From Tolypeutes matacus (Eukaryota > Chordata > Mammalia > Cingulata > Chlamyphoridae), in the NCBI GenBank assembly GCA_026826555.1, contig JAKSZT010053881.1, forward strand, positions 4,092,210 through 4,156,209: 64,000 nt of DNA, read 5' to 3'. A program made the position numbers and the translations under genes. Under the pieces are notes generated by a model. It searched no databases. It had not been told where the DNA came from and saw only the letters and a list, made by a program, of their open reading frames with translations. Below are positions 10,552 to 21,984 of the stretch, piece by piece (positions within the stretch are counted from its first letter, which is position 1; each line of letters opens with the position of its first letter).

Positions 10552-13265
10552 TGGCCCCAGTCAAGATGGTAGAGTGAGAAGCTTTAGGGCTATCCACCCA
10601 CAGAAGCTTTGAACAATCAGCAAGAACAGGCAGAAGCATCTTTCTCAAAGCTCCCTGAAAAGAGTGAAAAGACTGCAGTAACAGGGTGAGTGCAGAATCA
10701 AGAAAATGTCTCTTCAAAAGCATTAAGAGCTCATATCATCCTGGCTGGCTCCTCCCCCATCTTCTCACCAGCTTTGCACAGAGTGACCCATGCTCCCAGT
10801 GCAGATTTCTGGTTCCAGTTTCAGAGAGAACAGAGTAACCCTTATGCACATGCTGATAGCTTGTACATCTGAGCCCATTTGTCTGGTGGTGGCCTGAGGG
10901 ACTCACCATCCCAGAACTTACTGTATGTATGTGTAGAAGGCAGTTCATAGAACTCTCCTACAGAATGTTGTGGGAGAGCAATCAAGTGGTTGCCTGGGAA
11001 TGGCTGTGGGACTTACAGTACAGTGCCCAGAACTGCGAGCAAACTGTTTCCTAGGGAAGAGAGGGCTCTCTATGTGTGTAAATGGGGATTCCTAGGGCCA
11101 CACACACATGCCCAAGACAAGACTTATGCACAGAAAGGACCAGGAAGCCTCCTCAGTTTGACCTGGAGTTATCCTCTAAACTCATTGTATGGATGTGCTA
11201 TGAAGGAGAGCACTCACACAGTTCAATCTGCAAATTCTGGGACAGATGGTTTTTTTCCCTTCTTTTTCTTTTTATTAGCTCATGTAATTCAAGGAAAGCT
11301 CTGTCATAACACTAACTGGATACAAATTTAAGGAATATATGTGTCAGAGTCTAAATGCCAGAGATACATTAAATATCAAAATGTCCATGTGTCAACAAAA
11401 GATTACAAAACACACAGAGAAACAGAAAGCTATGGCTCAGGCAAAAGACAAGTTTAAAGCATTAGAGGAGGATCAGACCTGGGATATTCCAGACAAAATT
11501 TTTTTAAAAATGGCCCTAAATATGCTAAAAGAGCTAAAGGAAAATATAGACAAAGAACTATAGAAATCAGGAAAATGATAGATGAATACAAAGAGAATAT
11601 CAATGGAGATATGGAAATTATGACAATGAACCAAACAGCCAAAGACCACAGTTAAAGAAATTAAAAATTCCCTACAAGGGTTAAACAGCAGATTGGAGCT
11701 GGCAGAAGAATCAGTGACCTTGAAGATAAGACAACTGAAATCATCTAGTCTGAGGAGCAGAAAGGGGAAAGAATGAAGAAAAGTGTACAGAGCCTGAGGA
11801 ACCTGTGGGACACCATCGGGTGTACCAATATATACATTATGGGAATCCCAGAAGGAGAAGAGAGAAAGGGGCAGAGACAATATTCAAAGAAATAATGGCT
11901 GAAAACTTCCTAAATTTAATGAAAGACATGAGTATACACATCCAAGATGCTCAGTGAAATCCAAACAGGATAAACCTAAATAGACCCATACCACACTATG
12001 TTATAGTCAAACTGTTGAATGCCATAGAGAATTCTGAAAGTAATGTGTCATATACAAGGGAGCTTCAATACGATTAAGTGCTGATTTTTCATGAGAAACC
12101 ATGGAAGCAAGAAGGCAGAGGGAAGACATATTTAAAGAGCTGAAAGCAAAAAATTGCCAACTAGGAATTCTATATTCAGCAAAACTGTTTTTCAAAAACG
12201 AAGGAGGGATTAAGACATTCCCAGAAAAACAAAAGCTGAGGAAGTTCATCATCACTAGACTGTCCCTATAAGAAATGCTAAAGAAAGCTCTGCAGATTGA
12301 AAGGAAAGGACACTAGACAATTGACTGGAGTCCCATGAAGAAATAAAGGTCTCTGGTAAAGAAAATGACATGTATAAGTATAAATCCCAGTATTGTTGTA
12401 TTTTTAACTTGTAACTCCACATTTTACTTCCTACGGGATCTAAAAGGCACATATATGAAATATAAAGATAAATCAATGGTTTTGGACTCGTAATGTATAA
12501 ATATGCAATTTGTGACAAGAGCTACATAAAGGTGGGGGGACAGAGGGGTATAGGAACATAGTTTATGTACAGTTTAGTTGCTATCAAAGAATAGGGATTA
12601 TTATAGATATAGGATGCCAAATTTAAGCCCCATGGTAACCACAAAGAAAATATCAAAGAAGGTGCAAACTCAAAGAGACAGAAAGATTACTAGGGGTGGG
12701 GGTCAGGGGCAATGGGGAGTTAATGCAAAATGAGTGCAAGGTTTCTGTTTCTGGTGAAGAAAAGTTCTAGTAATGGCAGGTGGTGAGGGCACTGCAACAC
12801 TGTGAATGTGATTAATCCCACTGAATGGTGTGCTTGGGAGGGGATGGGATGGGAAGATTTATGTTGACTATACGTTTCCACAATTGAAAAAAAAGAAAGG
12901 AAGATTATCTAAAGGGATAATGACAATTACATGTAGCACACGATACTGGATAGAATTTACGAATGGAGGAGAAGAGGCTTAAGAGGACATTACTGGGACA
13001 TAAGGAAAAATTGGAATATAGAATATAAGCTTTATGGCGATGTTAAATTCCTTCAACTTGATAACTACAGTTAAGGTGGTTACATAAGTGAATATCCTTC
13101 TTCATAGGAAATATACATGGCAGTATTATGTGCTGCCATGTGTATTGTGTGCACCTGCTCTCAAATACTCAGAAAATGGATGAGAGGGAGAGAGATGATA
13201 GATAGATAGATAGATAGATGGATAGGTAGGTAGGTAGGTAGGTAGGTAGATAGATAGATAGATAT

Positions 13266-13302
<37 letters not shown>

Positions 13303-13448
13303 ATGATAGGGCAAATGTTAAAATTGGTGGATCTGGGTGTCTGGGGGGAGATGGGGATATGTTGGAGTTCTCTGTGGGGGGTTTGGATTATTTTTGCAAC
13401 TGTCCTGTAAGTTTAAAATTATTTCAATATAAAAAGTAAAAAAAAAAG
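10552..13448 (+). mobile_element. HAL1 (half-L1) retrotransposon, near full length
   Basis: It starts with an L1-type 5' end (CAGTCAAGATGGTAGAGTGAG). About 11340-12260 is a decayed ORF1-like region: a coiled-coil start around 11376 (STOP-interrupted; CQQKITKHTEKQKAMAQ is readable), the conserved ATTATGGGAATCCCAGAAGG and AATAATGGCTGAAAACTTCC blocks, and AAAATTGCCAACTAGGAATTC near 12150-12170. An L1-like 3' UTR and a poly-A (about 13436-13447) follow directly. No ORF2 reverse transcriptase lies between ORF1 and the tail, which defines HAL1. HAL1 elements depend on L1 proteins for movement and are known from mammals including armadillo. ORF1 is broken by stops and frameshifts, so this copy is dead. 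No confident target duplication was found. Confidence 0.75.
13194..13304. repeat. Compound tetranucleotide microsatellite
   Basis: (GATA)n, then (GGTA)n, then (GATA)n and then (GACA)n in direct succession, inside the 3' part of the HAL1 element. Confidence 0.95.
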
Positions 13449-13664
13449 ACAAGGGAATGTATTTTTTTAATTACATTATCTAAATTAATCAGGTAATGGG
13501 TAATTGTCTAAACTGAACAATTTGAGATCGGAGGAAGTAGACTGTGAATATTTTCACAGCTAGACTTTTATTTCTTCCACACCCATTTTGTAGGACTCAA
13601 ATTTCTATTCTGGGATGCTCTGAATTCCGGGAATGGATTCACTGGGTGGTGGTTGGAGAGAGTG

Positions 13665-13782
13665 TGATAAACATGACATTTGCCTCTGGTTTTTACTCAT
13701 TGCTGGCAATGAAGTCAAATAGACGTGGGTTCAAATCCTGATTCTGGCACTTACAGGTGTGTGGTTTGGGCTTGTTACCCAC
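13665..13782 (-). repeat. MIR fragment, minus strand
   Basis: GACGTGGGTTCAAATCCTGA, then TTCTGGCACTTACAGGTGTG, matches the MIR 3' portion in reverse. It is cut by the provirus that begins at 13783. Confidence 0.7.
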
Positions 13783-14748
13783 TGTTTTAGTTAGCCAAAG
13801 GGGTGCTAATGTGAAATACCAAATATGGGTTGGTTTTTATAAAGGGTATTGATTTGGGGTAGAAGTCCACAGATACCAGGCCATAAAGCGTTAAGTTTCT
13901 TCTCTCACCACAGACCATTGTCACGTGTTAGAGCAAGACAGCTGCGGTATTTGCCAGGGTTCAAGCTTTTGGGGTTCCTCTCTTCCCGGGGCTGCGTTTC
14001 TCTCTGGGCTTAGCTCCTGTTTCCTCCACAAGGTCAGCTGTAGGCGATCAAGCTAACGGCTCGCTTCTCTTCTGGAGCCTTCTTTCCAACATCAAAACTG
14101 CTTCTCAAAAGACTCTGTTCTTTGCCTTGCCTTTTTTTTTTTTTAAATTTTTTATTTATTTTTATTGTGGGTAAAAATCAAAATTCTCACAATACATACA
14201 AACATTTGCAAAATGATATATAAATATATATGCATATATGTGTATTTGCTAACAAAATTGTTATTTTTATATATATATACATATATTTTAAGAGGTGCTT
14301 AGATTACCCAAAATATTACACGGAACCCACTGGGATTCCCATGTTGGCCACCTCCCACACCTCCCACCACATCCCACACAAACATCTCCCACAAGTGTGG
14401 CCCACCACCCTCAATGAACTTACACATCCTGGAGCATTGCCACCAACCATAGACCACAGTTCACACCGTAGACCATACTCTCTCGCACTCAGTTCTGAGT
14501 GGTGTGTGCTGATTTAAAATGGCCTACATCCGTTGCCACAACGGTACTCAGGACAACCTCTAACTTTGCCTTGCCTTTTATATTCGATTCCCCATCCGCC
14601 AAGGGGTAGGGCTCAATGCCTTACTGACATTGCCCAGTCAACGCCCTAATCATAACTCAATCATGCCCAGATGAACAGATTGCTTTACAAGCATGATCCA
14701 ATTATAGTTTTGGAATTCATAATTACATCAAACTGGCCAACGGTTATA
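13783..14748 (-). mobile_element. 3' LTR of the provirus, split by an insertion
   Basis: It aligns to the 5' LTR (16321-16853) throughout, once the insertion at 14136-14563 is removed. It ends GGTTATA where the partner LTR has GGTTACA, so the terminal CA is mutated. Confidence 0.85.
14136..14563 (-). mobile_element. 5'-truncated retroelement 3' end (probably L1), inserted in the LTR
   Basis: A T-run at the left (A-tail on minus) and a duplication CTTTGCCTTGCCTTTT (14120-14135 and 14564-14579) mark an L1-mediated insertion. The body reads, on minus, as a 3' UTR-like sequence with an AT-rich (TATA)n stretch near 14218-14290. I think it is the 3' UTR of a xenarthran L1, but the family is inferred. 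Confidence 0.7.
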
Positions 14749-15179
14749 CTCCACCCTCTGAATTCCAAAAATACATTACAATATTAAAAAAAACCTTAAA
14801 TCAGTAACAATTCAAGTACAAAATCATATCATAGGCAGTTTAAAGAAATACAGTTCGTCTTCAGGCAAAATCCCATCTGCTATAGACCTCTGAAACTTAC
14901 AAAACCATTTAACTGCTTCCAATACACAAATAGAAAGACAAAGGATAAACATTTTCAATATCATAAGGAGAAATTGGGATGTTAAACATGAGTCATGGAT
15001 CCTCTACAGTTCAGTAAACTTGCAGGGCATCTTTCATTCGATTTCAAAGTCTGAGAGTCATTCTTAAGATGATGGTTTCTTCTCCTTAGGGCCACATGGG
15101 AACCCACCCTTTCCACAGGCTTGCCCAATGGCCATTTTCTTGGTTCCACCCTCATCAAGCATCTGGGTGTCGACCAAGC

Positions 15180-15540
15180 TCCAGACCTCACCCTCCAGGA
15201 GTGTTGGGGTGATTGCCACACCTTACCCAATCTTTGAGTTAGAGTCTTACCCGCCCCCCCCCCCCAGTACAATGAGGTGAACACAACATTCCCCCTAACC
15301 TTTGGCATACAGGTTCAACCCTCTCAGAGCAATGGGTTGACCACCTGGCCTTCTCTAATCTATGGGGGACAGGTACACCCCTCTCAGACCTATGGGGTGT
15401 AGACCTTAACCGCCCTAATCTTTGAGGAATGTACTCCACCCTCCCTGCTCCCTGGGGTAGCAAAACTCTTCCTGAACATTGGGTGGGGATATCCACCCTC
15501 TTCAATTGCTTGGGAAAACTCACCCTCTCTGTACATATGG
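15180..15540 (-). repeat. 60-nt-period coding repeat in the provirus interior
   Basis: Units are marked on the plus strand by (C/T)TAA(T/C)C followed by T(T/A)TG(A/G)G at 15301, 15361 and 15421, exactly 60 nt apart. A further unit at about 15233 is displaced by the C-run. The minus-strand frames 15239-15523 and 14982-15308 translate it into degenerate 20-residue units with a QRLG-type start and a following P-x-C/H motif. The same repeat is in the plus-strand element at 4311-4470. Confidence 0.75.
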
Positions 15541-15811
15541 GTGGGACTCCTCTCTTGGCCCAAGGAGATGTCTTATTCCCAGATCTCTGTTTCCATGGTT
15601 TTCTTCTTAAAACTGTTTCTCCTTCAATCTCTCCTTTCCATGTCCTCTTTCATCTAAGCTGACAGTGGTTTTGTTCATACAGCTCTCTCAAAAACTTTGT
15701 TGGTTTAGCATACAGGAAGCAGGGGTCCAAGCCATCAAACAGTAAGACTTTCCACAAGTCTTTCCTAGATAACTGCACCTTCAATTCTGATTTACAAGTT
15801 CCAGATTTGGC

Positions 15812-16276
15812 TCAGTCTTCAAATGGGGCACTTTCATCTGGGAATTTGATTTCCAGAAACTTGGAAGTTCCGGAATCAGTTTCTGTTTTCTTTGTGCCCC
15901 AAAATTCAGTCCTTAGTGTATTTCGCTCATCTAGCATTTTGCTATAAGCTGCAAGGAGAAGCCAAGCCACATTCTCTGAGTTTACCTTGGAAAATTCTTC
16001 AACTAAATGCTCTGGTTCACCATTTTCAAATTCTGTCTTCCATATAACACCAGGAGTTAATCTTGCTAAGTTCTCTGCAATTTTAAAACATGGATGGACT
16101 TTCCTCCAGTTTCTAATAAGAGTTTCATCATTTACTTCTAAGGCATCATAGAAACTCTCTTTAGCATCCATATTACTATCAACAGTTTCTTCAAAGCAAT
16201 TTAGGCCTTTTTCATGAAGCATTTCACAATTCCTCCAAAACATACCCCTTACCCATTTATAAAACTGTTCCAACAT
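15812..16276 (-). CDS. 154-codon open frame of the MaLR interior (Gag-region relic)
   Basis: The ATG at 16274-16276 lies about 45 nt inside the 5' LTR boundary, and the frame is open for 154 codons. It starts MLEQFYKWVRGMF, is acidic in its second half, and has no recognisable retroviral protease, zinc knuckle or RT motif. The position matches the Gag-like remnant found at the start of mammalian MaLR interiors, whose function is unknown. The frame ends at a stop well before the 60-nt repeat region. An open frame of this length in an otherwise decayed element may only reflect youth. There is no evidence that it is expressed, and it is not a host gene. Confidence 0.5.
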   Translation of the reverse strand: MLEQFYKWVRGMFWRNCEMLHEKGLNCFEETVDSNMDAKESFYDALEVNDETLIRNWRKVHPCFKIAENLARLTPGVIWKTEFENGEPEHLVEEFSKVNSENVAWLLLAAYSKMLDERNTLRTEFWGTKKTETDSGTSKFLEIKFPDESAPFED

Positions 16277-16320
16277 TTTGGTAATTACAAAAGCACTACC
16301 CCACTCCCGGTACCAAATTC

Positions 16321-16853
16321 TGTTTTAGTTAGCCAAAGGGGTGCTAATGTGAAATACCAAAAATGGGTTGGTTTTTATAAAGGGTATTGATTTGGGGTAG
16401 AAGTTCACAGATACCAGGCCATAAATTGTTATGTTTCTTCTCTCACCACAGCCCATTGTCACGTGTTAGAGCAAGATAGCTGCCGGCGTTTGCCAGGGTT
16501 CAGGCTTCTGGGGTTCCTCTCTTCCCGGGGCTGCGTTTCTCTCTGGGCTTAGCTCCTGTTTCCTCCACAAGGTCAGCTGTAGGCAATCAGGCAAACGGCT
16601 CGCTTCTCTTCTCCTGGGGCCTTCTTTCCAACATCAAAACTGCTTCTCAAAAGACTGCTTCAACTCTGTTCTTTGCCTTGCCTTTTATATTTGATTCCCC
16701 ACCCACCAAGGAGTAGGGCTCAATGCCCTACTGACGTGGCCCAGTCAACGCCCTAATCATAACTCAATCATGCCCAGATTACAATCACTTTACAAGCATG
16801 ATCCAATTATATTTTTGGAATTCATAATTACATCAAACTGGCCAACGGTTACA
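16321..16853 (-). mobile_element. 5' LTR of the provirus
   Basis: 533 bp with TG...CA ends on the plus strand (TGTTTTAGTTAG ... CAACGGTTACA). On the minus strand an AATATAAAAGGCAAGG motif (plus strand about 16676-16692) is a candidate TATA box for the LTR promoter. Confidence 0.85.
16676..16692 (-). promoter_or_regulatory. Candidate LTR TATA box
   Basis: TATAAAAGGC on the minus strand, inside the 5' LTR and well ahead of the interior, where a retroviral U3 promoter is expected. It is inferred from sequence only. Confidence 0.45.
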
Positions 16854-16858
16854 CCCAC

Positions 16859-17104
16859 CTTCTCAGCTATCAAGCAGAGGTAATGCTGTCCACCCACGGG
16901 TTTCTCTGGAGCAAGGAAATGGGTGGCCATGGAGGGATGTAGGTGGTGCTTGCTGGAAGAGCCTCACACGACAGGCTGCAGAGGTGGCCGCAGGCTCCAG
17001 GGCCTATAGGAAACCATTGGAGCCACCCCTCTCAGCCCACAGGCACACAGAACTCCCTCACCTGGGATGGGTCCGATTTTCTCAGCAAAATTTTCTTTTA
17101 TATT
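16859..17104. other. Unassigned sequence
   Basis: Nothing is recognised between the provirus duplication and the SINE duplication. Confidence 0.5.
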
Positions 17105-17120
17105 TTAATCTTCTCATTTA

Positions 17121-17339
17121 TTTATTTATTTATTTATTTTTTATGAGGTTTTTTTTTTTTTTTTTTTTTAAGATTTTTATTTATTTATTCATTTATCCCC
17201 CCTTGCTGCTTGTGCTCGCTGGGTCAGCTAACCACACCGTGCTGGCGGGCTTGCCTTCACCAGGAGGCCCCGGGAACCGAACCCAGGGCCTCCCATATGG
17301 TAAACGGGAGCCCTACTGATTGAGCCACAGCCGCTTCCC
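17121..17339 (-). mobile_element. DAS-type SINE, short form, minus strand
   Basis: The plus strand shows the reverse element: a (TTTA)n and T-rich tail, CCCCCCTTGCTGCTTGTGCT, GCTTGCCTTCACCAGGAGGC, CCCATATGGTAAACGGGAGC and GAGCCACAGCCGCTTCCC. It is flanked by a 16-bp duplication TTAATCTTCTCATTTA (17105-17120 and 17340-17355). Confidence 0.92.
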
Positions 17340-17355
17340 TTAATCTTCTCATTTA

Positions 17356-17964
17356 AATTGATGGTACCTAGAAAGGAAATTAACTGTCCCAGAGAAGAGT
17401 TGGGTTTTTAGTCAGGTTTTCTTTTTGGCAGATGTGAGGCACAGCACCAGTGCCTTCTCTGATGGGCCATTGTGTGACCCGGGGGAGGTCTTTGCATTTT
17501 GCAATGAAAGGGTGAAAGCTCCATTAATGACTAGGCCTACCAGGGAGTAAACAGAAGATTAATGAAAACTGCAGATGATACTAAATTAGGATGCTGTCAG
17601 CCCTGGTGAACTGGAGCAGCAGCCCACATAGACCAGGTGAAAAGAATGAGGCAGAAAAAGGCATGGAACTCAATGGGAAAAAAGACTAACGAGAAAGATG
17701 TACCAGGAGAAAGAGGACTGAAAGCTCAGATATGGAATCACGAAAGCAATGAGCAGCCTACTGGAGACCTTAAGGGAGATGGTCAGTTGTTCTGTGGCCC
17801 ACCCTGTCCACAGGGGCCTCAGAAGGGTCCCTCACTCATCCCTTGCTCGGGAGCTTAACTGAAAAAGTGCCAGGCCTCCTTAGCAAGAAAGAAACTGTGG
17901 TGACTGTAAATTCTAAAGAGAGGACAGCAGGGAGTGTAGGACCCTTGCTACTTTCTTGATGGGT
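17356..17964. other. Unassigned sequence
   Basis: No exon or repeat is recognised. Confidence 0.5.
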
Positions 17965-18448
17965 GCAGTAGGCTGAATAATTGCCCTCGAAGATATCCAC
18001 TTCCTAATCCTTGGAACCTGTGAACGTGGCCATATATGACAAAAGAGACTTTGCAGATGTATAAAATAAAGATCATGAGATGGGGAGATTATCCTAGATT
18101 ATCAAGTGGATCCTATAAATAATCATTATTGTCCTCATAAGAGGGAAGCAGAGGGAGATTTGACTATAGAAGAGGAAGAAAGAAGTGTGATGAGAGAAGC
18201 AGGGGGAGAAAAGGAGATGTGGTTCAGCGCCATTGGCCAAGGAATGAGGACAGCATCCATCCTGGACAAGGCAAGGAGATGGATTCTCCCCTAGAGCCTC
18301 CAGAAGGAACCAGCCCTGTGGACACCTGGACTTTAGCTCACTGCGATTGCATTTAAACTTCTGATCTACAGACTATAAGAGAATAAATTCATGCTGATTA
18401 AAGCCACCAAGTTTGTGGTAATTGGCTACAACATCCCTAGGAAACTAA
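17965..18448 (+). mobile_element. MLT1-type LTR
   Basis: TGCAGTAGGCTGAATAATTG, CACTTCCTAATCCTTGGAACC, GAGACTTTGCAGATGT, GAGATGGGGAGATTATCCTAG and a terminal GCCACCAAGTTTGTGGTAAT are the successive hallmarks of MLT1 LTRs. Confidence 0.88.
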
Positions 18449-18449
18449 A

Positions 18450-18600
18450 TATAGTGTGTGACTTTGGTCATGCTTGTCTTCTCCAAGCCTTGGTCTTCCC
18501 AACTGTAAAATGGTGATACTACAACTGATGCTTGCCCTATTTCTTATGAGTTGGCCGTAAGGCTCAACTGAGACCATTTATGGGAGAGCTTATTATTCAT
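18450..18600 (-). repeat. MIR fragment, minus strand
   Basis: GTGTGACTTTGGTCATG, AAGCCTTGGTCTTCCCAAC and TGTAAAATGGTGATACTAC follow the reverse MIR consensus. Confidence 0.7.
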
Positions 18601-19939
18601 TATAATGGGCTATACATAAGTGAGAAAACAGTATTCCTGACACATACTCATCAATATTCATCCTGAGCAATGAAGGGAATGGCTAAAGTTAGAGTTGTCC
18701 AGAAGAGGGCAGGTGATAATGGTGTAAGAGGGAGAAGAAAGGGAGATGGGGTAGAGGGTGGACAGAGGAGCTAAAGCACAGGCCTAACACAGGGCACCCA
18801 GGCCCAAGCCTGATGGAGAGGAAGGCTGACCCAAGGTTTAACCTGGCAAGGCAGCTGGGTTCTAGCTTCAGGTATCCCCAGAGGAGTGAACCTCCAGCAT
18901 CCTGAGACCCCATGTTACTTGGAGGAACGAATAGAAACAAGTTAGTAATTAGAGACAGGCAAAAAAGGACAAGCAAAAAGTCCTTGAAAAAACGGGACAT
19001 TGCAAATGTCAGAGGACATTTAAAGACATTGCAGAGTTGATCTGGGATACCAAGCTAGCTTTCTCTCTTAAATTCATTGGAATTACTTGTCAACACCAGA
19101 TATAATCCTAATATTAATGATTATGTTGATTATAATATAAAACTTAGAAGCTTCTTACATTGACTATCTTGGACTCACCGTATTACTATATGCCTTTGTA
19201 GGTAAGTTAGGTGAAATACGATGTTTTTCATATTTATAGTTTAAACCAGCCAATGCCCAGGAAGGTTTCATAACACCTAGAATAGCTAAAATATCATTTG
19301 TAAGGCCTTGGCTTCCTTGAAATACTTTGTAGTAATTCAAAATATATTTTCCTACCATCCTGTGAAATAGATGGTTCATACTTCATTCCCATTCTCTCAA
19401 ACGAGAAAGTACCAGGCCTTTAAAGGATGTTTGTTCTAATGAATGGCCGAGTTCTTCAGGCTAGGACTGTATCTTGGCTGTGCTGACATATGGCTCTGTG
19501 CCTAAGCCATTAAACATCGTCATGCTCATCCCTACATCCCGTGACTACCTCGGGTCCTCTTCACTCTCTCTGCCACAAATGGGCAAAAATCCAATCCAAA
19601 GATGATAATGATTTCACTGTGTCTGAAGTGGGCAGGTCCTCATCTAAATTAAGGTTATCTAACAGCAACAGAGAGAAAAAGGCAGGCGCCCACAGGCGTG
19701 GAACAAGGTGACAGATGAGTGAAGTGAGGGATGGGGCTGCGAGGTTTTGTCAGTTGTCTTGACAACAGTGTTTTACAGATGTGTGCATACTGATCTGCAT
19801 GATTTAAAGCAATGAAGTCATTTTTATATTTTCTCTTTTCATTTTGCATTTCCAGGAAAGGTTCTGTCAGTAGGCTCAGCTTATAGCCAAAGGGGACTAA
19901 CTATCAGATGTCATCTAACAACTGGTATGACTTGCTCCT
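18601..19939. other. Unassigned sequence
   Basis: No exon or identifiable repeat is recognised over 1.3 kb. Confidence 0.5.
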
Positions 19940-21740
19940 GAGTGTCTTCAAAGAGAGTGAGGTCCATACTTGCCACCTCCATTTCTTTACCTCCTCCTTA
20001 CCCCTCATCCCACCAGCTGCTACTAAATTCACACAGTAATGTGTTAATTGCCAAATCTGATGGACAATGTTTTGTCCTTACCTTACTTTACCTTTCTGAG
20101 GAAACTGACTCTGTCGGCAAACTTTCCCTCTTGACTTCCAAGTTTCTCTCTTGGCTTGCATGACACCTAGTTTTCCATGATTCTCTTTCTCCCTGCTTGG
20201 CCACTCCTTGGGCCCCTTCACCGGTCTCTCTTCTGTCCAGCATTGTACTCCCCAGGGTTCTGTCCTCTTCTTCTACTCATGCTCTCTGGGATACTCAGTC
20301 ACACAATGGCTTCAATGACCCTTGACTCCTTACCTCTATTTGGCTCGGCCAGACATGATTTTTCTAAATCTCTGACCCCACCTTAGCAGCTAGCGCCTTG
20401 CCATATAAATAATAGAAGCTCCTCTAGAATCTCAAATCAATGCCGCCACTCTTGGCTACCCCTTCCTATCTTTCCAGCTCATTTTCTATATAATCCCAGC
20501 CCACATAATCCCTAGATCCACCAGGACCATACTTTATTGATTCTTCTACCTTTCCACTGTCCCTCACCCCCTTCATGTCCTCATTTTCCTAACTGAATTT
20601 AAATCCCATGCTCAATCATCATAATCACATCCTACCATAAGCCCTTAACTCTCCCTTGCCCCTCTCTCATTTCCTCAAACTCATTTGGTGAAACCACAAT
20701 CTTGATTAAACTCAACTCTCTTCCTTTCCCATCCGTGCAGTAGAATGTGACTTGGAGAAAATCACATAGCCAATCAGACTGGTTTCACTTTAAATTCATG
20801 ATGATGAAGCCTAAGTGGGTCCTTAATGCTGCCAGGCAAATGTTCTATTAGTTCCTGGTCCTTTTGTTCTCTCAGTTAACTAATTTCTTCCCCCATACTC
20901 ACTCTCAGCTAATGATCTTGCTTCCTAGTTCAATGAGAAAATTGAAGCAATAAGAAAAAAATGTCCACAGGCTCCTGTCCACACCCAGCCACCTCCTACC
21001 CTGTGCACCTGCACATTCTGCCTTGTGGCCTGTCCTCACAGATGAACTATGAGCTACCCATGTTCCCATCTAGTGTAAAGCCAGCCTTCTGCCTGTGCAC
21101 CACGTCCCACCTCCTTCTACTGAAGGACGTGGCTACAGCACCTCTCCCTTCTCCGACATCTTCAGTATCTTACTTTCCACTAGGGCTTTCCCATCAGCAT
21201 GGCATCTTGGTTTACTTGGAATAAAAGCCAAAATCTTTACAGAAGCCTACACGGACTCACAAAGTCCAGCTCCTCCATCACCTCTCTGACTTCATCTCCT
21301 GCTTCTCTGCCCTTGTTCACTTTACTTCAGACTCTCTGGCTTCTTTGCTGCTCCTCAAACCTTAGGACCTTTTTTTCCTTCTCTCTGAGATGCTCTTCTC
21401 CCAGATATCTGCGTGGTTGACTCTCTTACCTTCTTTAAGTTTTTGTTCAAATCTCATTTCTCAGTGAGGCCTGCCCTGACCGTCTGGTTAGTCCTGCAAC
21501 ACCTTCTTTCCCCCAATCTCAGCAGTTCTTTCCTTCTTACCCTGCTCTCCTCTTTCTTCTTTTGCTTATCATCTACCTTACTATGTAGTTTGCTTGTTTG
21601 TTATGTTTATTGTTAATTGTCTGCCTCCACATTAGAACACAAGGGAAGGTATCTTTGTTTTGTACACTGATGTATTCCAAGCACCTAGGATGGTATCTGG
21701 CACAGAGAATGGACTCAAGAAATTTTTGTTCCATGTGGAT
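19940..21740 (+). mobile_element. L2 LINE remnant
   Basis: The 3' part (about 21245-21740) follows the L2 consensus: GACTTCATCTCCTGC, CTTCTCCCAGATATCTGCGT, TCTCAGTGAGGCCTGCCCTGACC, then a T-rich stretch, TTGTCTGCCTCCACATTAGAA and a CTGGCACAGAGAATGGACTC tail. 20050-20370 resembles L2 ORF2 sequence (CTTGGCTTGCATGACACC, CTCCCCAGGGTTCTGTCCTC). The middle (20400-21230) is weakly supported. Confidence 0.65.
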
Positions 21741-21984
21741 AGGTGCCGTCTCCTTTTCTTAACTTTCCGGTTGTATTTCCTATAATATTAGCTCATATAA
21801 TGAGAAGTTTGCAGTTTCTCAGATCACTGCAGTCCTTCTTCTTCACCACTCTCTGGAATTATCTTATGTTTCAGTCACAGAAAATTTCTTGCCATTCTCT
21901 GCAAATGCCATACTCTTTGCACCACCAGACTTCTCCTTTGTGCAAATATGAACTACTACTCAAGAGTCAACCCAAATAACCTCT
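21741..21984. other. Unassigned sequence
   Basis: Nothing is recognised between the L2 tail and the antisense L1. Confidence 0.5.

Larger units (their letters stand above)
14749..16320 (-). mobile_element. Provirus interior
   Basis: From the 5' side (right end): a MaLR-type leader, the open frame at 15812-16276, a decayed spacer, then the 60-nt-period region (about 15180-15540), then unique sequence up to the polypurine tract at 14749-14765. A C-run at 15251-15263 breaks the frame of the repeat region. Confidence 0.75.
13783..16853 (-). mobile_element. ERVL-MaLR provirus, two LTRs, minus strand
   Basis: Two direct copies of the same LTR bound a 1.57-kb interior. The LTRs have TG...CA ends apart from one substitution. 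The whole is flanked by the perfect 5-bp duplication CCCAC (13778-13782 and 16854-16858), the length expected for ERVL-class integration. Just inside the 5' LTR (minus strand) is TTTGGTACCGGGAGTGGGG, a typical start of MaLR interiors. The purine-rich GAATTCAGAGGGTGGAG precedes the 3' LTR. The interior is far too short for gag-pro-pol, as is usual for MaLR elements. LTR similarity is high, so it looks younger than the MLT1 and LTR16-like relics nearby. Confidence 0.85.

Noticed and set aside
13194..13304. Tetranucleotide arrays as a regulatory GATA-factor cluster
   Set aside because: Simple (GATA)n/(GGTA)n/(GACA)n microsatellite expansion inside a HAL1 element explains it; no other regulatory context is visible.
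15812..16276. 154-codon frame as a host gene
   Set aside because: It sits between the two LTRs in the provirus sense orientation, next to the 5' LTR, so it belongs to the retroelement.
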